Below are positions 43,198-50,266 of a DNA stretch of 64,000 nt, piece by piece. Both the position numbers and the translations under genes were made by a program. Numbering within the stretch: position 1 is the first letter of the stretch; the number at the start of each line of letters is the position of its first letter. Source of the DNA: Paenibacillus amylolyticus (GTDB lineage: Bacteria > Bacillota > Bacilli > Paenibacillales > Paenibacillaceae); the NCBI RefSeq assembly GCF_003719335.1, contig NZ_RIAS01000023.1, positions 1 through 64,000 of the forward strand, written 5' to 3'. The notes beneath the pieces are model-generated. The model did no database searches. It worked only from the letters and a program-made list of their open reading frames with translations, and was not told the DNA's origin.

Positions 43198-44028
43198 ATG
43201 TTGACGGTTCATGATTCTAAGCAAAAGGTGGTCACGTTGCAGATTAAGGAACTATTTTTCCTAGCTGGTATTCTCGGTTCAGATCGATTGCTCGGCGTGG
43301 AAGATCCTTTCCGAGGTTATATGGCAGAAGATATTGCCAAGGAATGGGAGCGTGTCAAAACCTCTTTGCTGGACAAAGGCTACTTGATTCAGGATCAAGA
43401 TAGCAATGAGCTGATCATGACACCAACCGTTTTTTCCAGAGTAGCCATTGCCGGATTATCCGACAGAGCATGCTGGCTCCGCTATACGATTGACGGGAAG
43501 TCGCAGGAAAGTTATATACACTGCACGGATGAACGGGTCGTTGAAGTAGCCCGCGCTACGGATGTCCCCGATTCGTTCCGTCTAAGCGACCTGGGAAATG
43601 TTCGTGAAGCCATTGATGTTCTGATTGAACGGATGAAGTGGAGCGGCCATTCTCCAGTGGATAAACCGGCACTGATGTGTTCCAAGAAAAAGTTTTATGA
43701 TGTCATGAACGGGTTGAAGGGTTATGAGGTACAAACCGTGGCTGATGAGCTCTCACAGGAAACGAATGATCCTGAAGGTTCCCTGGCATTAGCACGTTGT
43801 CTGGTAGGCAAGCAATCTGACGGAGAGCTCAGATTACTTGTATGGGGACAGGAGGGCTGGCAGTCACAATCGGCGGCATTTACCGCGAGTGCAGCCTCCA
43901 ACTGGTTATTCCGAATGAGCACGGCGGCTTCGGATGACTGGCTCGTTGCAGCGCTCACAACAAAAGAACAGTTTCACGAAATGCTGCTGGACTGGCTTAA
44001 ACAGCCTGCAGGGGAAGAGGAAAGGTGA
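43198..44028 (+). CDS. EspG-like type VII secretion accessory protein (tentative)
   Basis: The 276-residue soluble protein lies between the ATPase and WXG-type genes. The N-terminal ELFFLAGILGSDRLLGVEDP and the following ERVKTSLLDKGYL block, then the regular strands of a central sheet, resemble ESX secretion-associated EspG proteins of actinobacteria, which are cytosolic chaperones. The likeness is a reading of pattern only. No catalytic motif, signal peptide or membrane segment is seen. It starts at ATG 43198 behind GAGGGGAGG and ends six bases before the next gene. Confidence 0.5.
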   Translation: MLTVHDSKQKVVTLQIKELFFLAGILGSDRLLGVEDPFRGYMAEDIAKEWERVKTSLLDKGYLIQDQDSNELIMTPTVFSRVAIAGLSDRACWLRYTIDGKSQESYIHCTDERVVEVARATDVPDSFRLSDLGNVREAIDVLIERMKWSGHSPVDKPALMCSKKKFYDVMNGLKGYEVQTVADELSQETNDPEGSLALARCLVGKQSDGELRLLVWGQEGWQSQSAAFTASAASNWLFRMSTAASDDWLVAALTTKEQFHEMLLDWLKQPAGEEER

Positions 44029-44034
44029 TGGTAA

Positions 44035-44583
44035 ATGCGCATTCGTGTGGAACCGGATGTGCTTCGGGCACTGAGCAGGCAGATTCAGTATGCAGCGGAG
44101 CAAATACAGCAAAAAATGACAGTGTTGGATCAGGCGATACATTCGCTGGATTGGGATATCGAGTCCCGTGCAGCGGTGATGAGCGAATGGAATCGTAGTA
44201 AACGGCTGGGTGAGGAAGCCCTTCGTCGTTTGATGGACTTAAGTGTACAGCTTGGACGCAAGGCAGTGTTATTCCAACAAGCAGACATGGAGTATCGTTC
44301 CGTGCTGAGTCATGTCAATGTGGCCTATGGCAATGCGGTCAATATGCTGAATGTTCTTCAGAGTAGCCGCAGTGGCGATATCTTGCCTGCGCATGCTGCT
44401 GATGTAGCTGTTGTATCTGATCCGCTTTCCGCTATGGCGGCTGTGTATCGGATACAGGATAGTGCTCCACCTGATGGTTCTCCGGCCACGCTTGTTCAGG
44501 CTACACAGCCTGAGCCTGTTGCATGGAGATTCAGAGACCCCTCTTTTCGAGAAAGAAGAGGAACTGAACCTGTAGTTTCATAG
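44035..44583 (+). CDS. WXG100-superfamily-like helical protein
   Basis: The first 95 residues form two long helices joined by a turn, starting IRVEPDVLRALSRQIQYAAE. The turn reads SLDWDIESR, so the tryptophan is kept but the WXG glycine is replaced by aspartate. The length to the turn fits WXG100 proteins. A 90-residue polar, proline-containing tail ends in RERRGTEPVVS. It may be a secreted substrate, a partner of the WXG100 protein at 44766, or a structural subunit. ATG 44035 follows GGAAAGGTGATGG. Confidence 0.6.
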   Translation: MRIRVEPDVLRALSRQIQYAAEQIQQKMTVLDQAIHSLDWDIESRAAVMSEWNRSKRLGEEALRRLMDLSVQLGRKAVLFQQADMEYRSVLSHVNVAYGNAVNMLNVLQSSRSGDILPAHAADVAVVSDPLSAMAAVYRIQDSAPPDGSPATLVQATQPEPVAWRFRDPSFRERRGTEPVVS

Positions 44584-44691
44584 CGGTCTAACAAATGTAG
44601 TACAACTGCACGTGAAATAATTTGTAAATAGTCTGTTAGTTGAAGTTTCATAGGCTAAAAATGGGGTAAATAGGATTAGGTCCTTCGGCTT

Positions 44692-44720
44692 TTGTCCGAA
44701 TGATCCTTGTATAGTACAAT
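44692..44720 (+). promoter_or_regulatory. Promoter before the WXG100 gene
   Basis: TTGTCC at 44692-44697 and TACAAT at 44715-44720 are 17 bases apart, inside a 180-base gap that otherwise has no gene. This allows the WXG100 gene to be expressed more strongly than its neighbours. Confidence 0.5.
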
Positions 44721-44765
44721 TTGAACAAACAAATTTAATTGCACACATCAAGGAGGAATTTAACA

Positions 44766-45041
44766 ATGGCAGGACGTATTTTAGTTACCCCAGAACAACT
44801 GGATCAGGTTTCGAACCAATTCAAACAAAGTGGAGAACAAAGTCAACAAATCGTATCAACATTGACTCAATCCATCACAAGCATGGAAGGGCAATGGGAA
44901 GGTATGACGAAGCAACGTTTCTTCCAAGAGTTCCAGGAAGCTAGCAAACAAATGCAATCCTTCGTTCAAACGTTGAATAGCATTAGTGCTGAACTTTCAG
45001 CAATCGCGACTAAATTCCGCACAGCAGACCAATCTCGTTAA
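44766..45041 (+). CDS. WXG100 family protein (EsxA-like)
   Basis: The 91-residue helical hairpin protein is a typical type VII secretion substrate: ILVTPEQLDQVSNQFKQSG at the start, the turn MEGQWEGMTK with the WxG motif near residue 44, and the second helix ending in a charged tail. EsxA-type proteins are exported as dimers by the EssC ATPase. AAGGAGGAAT precedes ATG 44766, and the usage of strong Shine-Dalgarno, private promoter and terminator suggests high expression. Confidence 0.95.
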   Translation: MAGRILVTPEQLDQVSNQFKQSGEQSQQIVSTLTQSITSMEGQWEGMTKQRFFQEFQEASKQMQSFVQTLNSISAELSAIATKFRTADQSR

Positions 45042-45125
45042 TCTGCTTTTACATAGGTCAAGACGATTTGGTAATTCGCATCGTCCTGACCATATGCGGG
45101 CAGCAAGTTAAAGATTGCACAATTA

Positions 45126-45162
45126 CGGCAAAAACCGGGTGGATTACACCCGGTTTTTGCCG
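45126..45162 (+). terminator. Intrinsic terminator after the WXG100 gene
   Basis: CGGCAAAAACCGGGTG and its exact complement form a 16-bp stem around GATTA, with the T-run in the 3' arm. It would limit transcription of the kinase, VWA and phosphatase genes. Confidence 0.85.
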
Positions 45163-45197
45163 CAACTATGACACAAAAAACAGAGAGAGGGATGAGC

Positions 45198-47252
45198 ATG
45201 TCTTTTCAACCGAATCCCGGCGATGAAGTGGTGATTAATGATATTGCCTATACGATTGGTCAGCATCCGGCTGCGCCGGGGCTTGCTTATGCCCAAGCGG
45301 GAAGGCAAGGTATAGTTTATCAATTGATTCCCCGCACGGGTACCATTCATGGGGCCAAAGCACTAAAAGTGTTTTTTCCAAAATTCCGTATTCCGGCGAT
45401 GGTCTATCAGTCCGAGCATATGGAGCCATATAGTGAACTGCCAGGCTTGCGGGTATGCAAGCGTGAAGTGCTCACTCCGGAAAGAAACGGAGCGCTTATT
45501 GGAGAACATCCCGATCTGTTATATGCAGTACTGATGCCATGGGTACAGGGTCTGACCTGGTTCGATGTGATCAGTGATCAAAAGCAACTGACAGCGGAGG
45601 AAAGTCTGCAGCTGGCTAGAGCACTTGCAGGCACAGGTTCTGCAATGGAGCAACGTGGACTTGCACATTGTGATATGTCGGCTCCCAATGTAATGATTCC
45701 GTTTTTTTCCGAAGTGCAGAACTCGGCCCTGACTTCTGCAGTTGAATTGGTTGATGTGGAGCAGATGTACGGCTCCAAGATGGATCGACCAGATGCATTG
45801 CTTGCTGGTTCGCCTGGTTATGCGGCCCACCGAACGGTACACAGCGGCTTGTGGAGTTCTTATGCAGATCGATTTGCCGGAGCTGTGATTATCGCCGAGA
45901 TGTTATGTTGGTCTGACCCCGCCATCGTAGAGAAAGCTTGGGGAGAGAGTTATTTTGATCAACACGAGATGCAGACCACGAGCGAGCGTTATTTCGCGAT
46001 GCGTGGTTCCCTTGAGAATCGCTGGGGTTCCAAATTATCAGATCTCTTTATCCGCGCATGGGAAAGTCATGATCTGAGCAGTTGTCCAACGTTTGGAGAA
46101 TGGTACATTGCCCTTGCGTCTGTCGACACCCAGCAGGCTGAGGCCGTTCTGGCTGCTCTGGAAGCGCCGCAAGAGGATGTAACAGGATCTTCAGAAACGG
46201 ACGTGGTTGCTTCGCCAAAAGATGCTGAAACATCAACGAGTGTGAAGCAAGATGGTGGAGCTGATAACACATCGAATTCAAAACAATCTCCGGACCAAGA
46301 GGCTGTTGTAAACCGGCTGTTTTTGCAAGCAAGAGCGCTGGAGGATGAAGACAAACCTGCGGCGGCGCTTGAGGTTTATCGTTCACTGTATCACTTTATT
46401 CCGGATAACAGTGCGATGCAGTTGGAAGTAGAGGCTGCGATCAAGGAACTGGATGCCAAAATCAACTCGAAAGCGGAGAGCACGGAGCCCGTAGCGATTC
46501 CATTTTACAGATCCAGAAAATTCATGATCTCCTCTGCAGTGCTCATTGTACTGCTTGCTGGGGGCGTACCCACAGTTAAAATTCTTGCCGATCAGGCCGA
46601 GGTTAAACAGCAGGAAGCTGCTCGTCTAGCCGAAGCAAAAGCGGCAGAAGCCGCCGAAGCCGCCAAGCTCAAACAGGCAGAAGCAGAAAAGCAAAAAGCT
46701 GTAGAAGCGGCAAAGCAGGAAGCTGATGCGAAGAAAAAGCTTGCTGAGGCTAAGCAAAAGGAAAAGGAAAAGAAGAAACAAGAGGAAGAACGCAAAGCCT
46801 TACAGGCTAAATACGAAAAACAAGCTAAATATGAAGCTTATCTGGCGAAGCAGGAGCAACAGAAAAAGGAAGCTGCACGTAAAGCACTGCAAGCAAAATA
46901 TGACCAGCAAGCGAAGTATGAAGCTTATATCGCGTGGAAAAAAGAAAATGACGCCAGAATTGCAAAAGAGAAGGCTGCTGCTGAAGCCAAGCGTAAGCAA
47001 GAGTTGGCGCAGAAAGAAGCTCTTAAGAAAAGACGGGCTCAAAACGTCGTGACACTGATTGCAAGCTATAACAAAGCATACAATGCACAAATAGGAAGAA
47101 AAACGGAGAGCGCTCTCTCGTATGCTCGCGATTTCAAAAACCTATATAATACGGACGCTTCGTATTTTAAGGGTGTAGGAAAAGTGGCCGCACGGATGAG
47201 TGCAATCAACAAACTTTTGAGTAATTCCAAGTACTCACTGCCAGATTTATAA
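45198..47252 (+). CDS. Kinase-fold membrane protein with coiled-coil extracytoplasmic domain (EssB-like layout)
   Basis: A protein kinase-like domain occupies about residues 15-290: a glycine loop AGRQGIVY, the lysine of ALKVFF near 57, and the catalytic loop HCDMSAPNVM near 156-165. The DFG position reads DVE, so activity is uncertain. A TPR-like pair of helices, one transmembrane helix (about 441-462) and a highly charged coiled coil follow. The coiled coil holds two copies of KALQAKYxxQAKYEAYxA near residues 533-585. The cytoplasmic kinase fold, single helix and outer domain copy the layout of EssB/YukC. ATG 45198 follows GAGAGAGGG. Confidence 0.8.
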   Translation: MSFQPNPGDEVVINDIAYTIGQHPAAPGLAYAQAGRQGIVYQLIPRTGTIHGAKALKVFFPKFRIPAMVYQSEHMEPYSELPGLRVCKREVLTPERNGALIGEHPDLLYAVLMPWVQGLTWFDVISDQKQLTAEESLQLARALAGTGSAMEQRGLAHCDMSAPNVMIPFFSEVQNSALTSAVELVDVEQMYGSKMDRPDALLAGSPGYAAHRTVHSGLWSSYADRFAGAVIIAEMLCWSDPAIVEKAWGESYFDQHEMQTTSERYFAMRGSLENRWGSKLSDLFIRAWESHDLSSCPTFGEWYIALASVDTQQAEAVLAALEAPQEDVTGSSETDVVASPKDAETSTSVKQDGGADNTSNSKQSPDQEAVVNRLFLQARALEDEDKPAAALEVYRSLYHFIPDNSAMQLEVEAAIKELDAKINSKAESTEPVAIPFYRSRKFMISSAVLIVLLAGGVPTVKILADQAEVKQQEAARLAEAKAAEAAEAAKLKQAEAEKQKAVEAAKQEADAKKKLAEAKQKEKEKKKQEEERKALQAKYEKQAKYEAYLAKQEQQKKEAARKALQAKYDQQAKYEAYIAWKKENDARIAKEKAAAEAKRKQELAQKEALKKRRAQNVVTLIASYNKAYNAQIGRKTESALSYARDFKNLYNTDASYFKGVGKVAARMSAINKLLSNSKYSLPDL

Positions 47253-47286
47253 ATTTATATTGAATAATAGAGGTGACACACTCTAG

Positions 47287-48039
47287 ATGAACTACACAAT
47301 TCAAGCATCACAGCGTACACCTGCCCTTATTATTTATTTAATTGATATTAGCGCCTCCATGAATATGGTTCTGGACAATCGTCGCCGGATTGACATCGTT
47401 TATGATGCTTTATCTTTGGCGATTCGCCAAATGGTATTTCGTTCAACCAAAGGAAATCGGCTGACGCCACGTTACCGAATTGCTATTTTGGCCTACAGTG
47501 ATGATGTATATGACGTATTAAACGGAATTAAAGGAATCGATGAGATTGCGGCGGTAGGTTCGTTGCCTGATTTGACACCTAGACGTTTCTCAGACTCCGC
47601 AAAAGCATTTTTGCAAGCAGAGAAAATTTTGCAAGCAGAAATACCCAACATGCAGGACTGTCCGGCTCCACTCGTATGTCATATGACCGATGGAGTTGCG
47701 ACTGGAGAAGACCCGGAGCCTATTGCCAAGCGCATTATGGGTATGAGTGTGCCGGATGGTAATGTTTTGGTTGAGAATATATTTATAAGTGATCGCCTGC
47801 TCGAAGCTCCGATTGCAGAGCCTAGACGCTGGAAAGGAATCTCTCCAGAGACGAACCTGCAGGACGAACATGGGGAGAAGTTGCGTAATATGTCATCCGT
47901 GCTGCCTGAAAGCTATCGCGAAATGTTGGTGGAGGCAGATTATTTGCTGGCACCAGGCGCACTCATGATGTTGCCTGGTACTTGTGCAGAACTGGTATCC
48001 ATCGGATTCCAGATGTCTGCTGCAACACCTGTAAGATAG
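47287..48039 (+). CDS. von Willebrand factor A (VWA) domain protein, TerY-like
   Basis: The 250-residue cytosolic protein is a VWA domain with an intact metal-ion-dependent adhesion site: DISAS near residues 19-23 and the conserved threonine/aspartate in MTDGVATGEDP near residue 134. It resembles TerY-type VWA proteins, which occur in triads with a kinase and a PP2C phosphatase, exactly as here. It may be an effector or scaffold regulated by phosphorylation. ATG 47287 lies 34 bases after the kinase gene, with GAGGTGA upstream. Confidence 0.9.
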   Translation: MNYTIQASQRTPALIIYLIDISASMNMVLDNRRRIDIVYDALSLAIRQMVFRSTKGNRLTPRYRIAILAYSDDVYDVLNGIKGIDEIAAVGSLPDLTPRRFSDSAKAFLQAEKILQAEIPNMQDCPAPLVCHMTDGVATGEDPEPIAKRIMGMSVPDGNVLVENIFISDRLLEAPIAEPRRWKGISPETNLQDEHGEKLRNMSSVLPESYREMLVEADYLLAPGALMMLPGTCAELVSIGFQMSAATPVR

Positions 48040-48049
48040 GAGGGGAATC

Positions 48050-48892
48050 ATGCGAGTAATGCGTATGGCAACATTGTCTGCCAGTGATCGAGGAGGTCAT
48101 GTGAAGCAACAACATGACAATTTTCGCTATGTAAGCATTCAGACTGGAGAACAGCCGTTAACTCGCTACCAGGGCAAGCTGAAATGCAGATACGGATATG
48201 GACGTGCAGCAGAAACCGTGAACCAGGGTGACGCAGGGCAAGACTTTGTTGCGATTCGCATGCAAGGTAATGTCTGTCATTTTGTATTGTGTGATGGAGT
48301 TGGCATGAGTTATCTGGGTGATTTTGCTGCGCGTTTTCTCGGTAGTGCACTGCTGGAATGGCTGGAAACGACGTCATCATTAACCACTGAAGGGGTCGAA
48401 CAGTTTCTCCAACGTCTAACGGGTTCTGCATCCGAACAGCTTGAACAATTACAGCCTTTGGATACCTCGCCGCTTCTGTTGCGGGAGGTGTTGATGGAAA
48501 AACGAAGCCAAGGAAGTCAGGCCATGTATGTATGCGGACGCATTGAACTCACGTCTGGAAGACGGAAGAGCCGAGTTTGGCTGGCATGGCAAGGAGATTC
48601 CAGAATCCGGCTCTGGCGTAATGGACAGGAGCAGTCGGAACCATTCCAGAAGCACTGCAAGACGAGTGAACGTTGGTCTACACGAGAAGGCTCCATAGGG
48701 GGAAGACCCCATGTTTTCGAAATGAAAGGTTCAGGAAGTGAATCATTTCGCCTTCAACTGTATACAGACGGACTGAATGATCTCGATGCCATTGGTACAT
48801 ATATCCCAGATGAGCATATTCAAGTGTTGCTGGATGCCGCCCATACGGGTGGACTTGAGGATGATGCCGCTTTTATCGAACTGGAGTGGTGA
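48050..48892 (+). CDS. PP2C-family serine/threonine phosphatase
   Basis: The 280-residue protein shows PP2C motifs in order: a QDFVAI strand near residue 64, DGVGMSYLGDFAAR (DGxG metal site) near 80, WQGDSRIRLWR near 183, TDGLNDL near 242 and the metal-binding LEDDAAFIEL at the C-terminus. All aspartates of the binuclear Mn/Mg site are kept, so it should be active. It follows the VWA gene by ten bases (AGGAGGGG) and closes the cluster before a terminator. The kinase-fold protein and the VWA protein are its likely targets. Confidence 0.9.
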   Translation: MRVMRMATLSASDRGGHVKQQHDNFRYVSIQTGEQPLTRYQGKLKCRYGYGRAAETVNQGDAGQDFVAIRMQGNVCHFVLCDGVGMSYLGDFAARFLGSALLEWLETTSSLTTEGVEQFLQRLTGSASEQLEQLQPLDTSPLLLREVLMEKRSQGSQAMYVCGRIELTSGRRKSRVWLAWQGDSRIRLWRNGQEQSEPFQKHCKTSERWSTREGSIGGRPHVFEMKGSGSESFRLQLYTDGLNDLDAIGTYIPDEHIQVLLDAAHTGGLEDDAAFIELEW

Positions 48893-48894
48893 AC

Positions 48895-48922
48895 GCGACC
48901 TGTAACGAGGATCGTTTTTTGA
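48895..48922 (+). terminator. Terminator at the end of the type VII-like cluster
   Basis: CGACCT pairs with AGGATCG (one bulged base), followed by six T residues. Confidence 0.65.
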
Positions 48923-49102
48923 GATGAGCCGGGGAGTTGCTGGTACAGATCGTCAGTGCATGTAGTTGCCTGAAAAATGAAAAAGTTTACGGGTGTTGAT
49001 TTAAAAGCTGCTCGTTTTGGGTAATCTTGTGAAGAATTGATTGAATTAAAAATCGGATTGAATCTTCTTACATAATTTCCAAAACGAAGGAGTGGGTGGG
49101 CG

Positions 49103-49909
49103 ATGACACAACACAGTAACAGATTACCTTTTCAAGGTAAGGTGGCTATCATTACAGGAGCTGGCTCGGGAATCGGCAAGGCCACGGCACTCAAGCTGGC
49201 GAATGAAGGGGCGCATGTGGCGTTGTTCGATTTGGTGAATGATCGCATTTCGAAGACAGAAGCCGAGATTAATGCGAACCATGAAGGGGCTGCACGAGCA
49301 TTCGATGTGGATATTTCCGATCCGGCGCGGGTTGAAAAAGCTGTACTGGAAACGGTGGAATTGTTTGGAGGGCTGGATATCGTTTTTGCCAATGCGGGCA
49401 TTAACGGGGTATCGGCTCCAATCGAGGAAATTCAGGTGCAGGACTGGAAGCAGATTATTACGACGAACCTGGACGGCACATTTTTCACCGTTAAATATGC
49501 ACTCCCACATCTGAAAAAACGCGGCGGCGGCAGCATTATTATTACGAGCTCGATCAATGGGAATCAGCGTTTCTCCAGCTTCGGCATGTCGGCGTATAGT
49601 ACGTCAAAAGCAGGACAGGTGGCTTTTGCCAAAATGGCGGCTTTGGAGCTGGCGAAGTTCAAGATCAGAGTCAACGTGATCTGTCCAGGCGCGATTGCTA
49701 CCAATATTGATCAAAGTACAATCAAGACAGATGACCTTCAGGATATTATCATCCCGATGGAATTCCCGGAAGGACAGCAGCCGCTCGCGGATGGACCCGG
49801 ACAGCCCGAGCACGTTGCGGATCTGGTTAGCTTCCTCGCTTCCGGGGCATCCAAACATATTACTGGAGCAGAGATTGTGATCGATGGTGCGGAGTCTCTG
49901 CTAAGTTGA
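49103..49909 (+). CDS. Short-chain dehydrogenase/reductase
   Basis: A classical SDR of 268 residues: the cofactor motif TGAGSGIGKATAL near residues 18-30, NAG in FANAGINGVS, the catalytic serine in TSSINGN, and YSTSK near residue 162. FDLVN after the second strand points to NAD preference (Asp). The substrate is unknown. The first gene after the secretion cluster, it has its own upstream region of 200 bases and GAAGGAGTGGG before ATG 49103. Confidence 0.9.
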   Translation: MTQHSNRLPFQGKVAIITGAGSGIGKATALKLANEGAHVALFDLVNDRISKTEAEINANHEGAARAFDVDISDPARVEKAVLETVELFGGLDIVFANAGINGVSAPIEEIQVQDWKQIITTNLDGTFFTVKYALPHLKKRGGGSIIITSSINGNQRFSSFGMSAYSTSKAGQVAFAKMAALELAKFKIRVNVICPGAIATNIDQSTIKTDDLQDIIIPMEFPEGQQPLADGPGQPEHVADLVSFLASGASKHITGAEIVIDGAESLLS

Positions 49910-49967
49910 TCTGGTAAGAGATAGGGGCTTAATCAAATTAGACCGTAACGGGTTATACCCAAATGAT

Positions 49968-50094
49968 TAGGGCGTGTCTGAAAACGCGGAGAAAGCAGAT
50001 TTTGCTGATTTTCGTTCCAAGCAAGGAAAAGTGACGTAGCAGGGGGCGAAAAGGGGGAAAAGATGCACTTCAGTAGGTTTCAAGACACGCCCTA
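49968..50094. mobile_element. 127-bp MITE-like element with TA target duplication
   Basis: TAGGGCGTGTCT at 49968-49979 and its exact complement at 50083-50094 form 12-bp terminal inverted repeats. The outer TA at both ends fits the TA duplication of IS630/Tc1-type elements. The interior (for example ACGTAGCAGGGGGCG) has no open frame. I recall near-identical short elements in Paenibacillus genomes, but a search was not possible. Confidence 0.65.
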
Positions 50095-50164
50095 GCTCGT
50101 AGCTGAGTACTTAGGTGACTGGATGAGTTTAAGTGATATCGTCAAAAGTCATGGATGTCGGATA

Positions 50165-50190
50165 GTCGTTCCTTCGGGACGGCTTTTTTT
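50165..50190 (+). terminator. Small hairpin terminator upstream of hrpB
   Basis: GTCGTTCC pairs with GGGACGGC (G-U pairs allowed) around TTC and is followed by seven T residues. A TTATAAT -10-like sequence for hrpB lies right after it. Confidence 0.6.
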
Positions 50191-50266
50191 GTTATAATGC
50201 TAACATTCGAATACTGAACTTATAGAATGATATTGAAACGGTAAGATATGCATTAGGAGCGATGAT

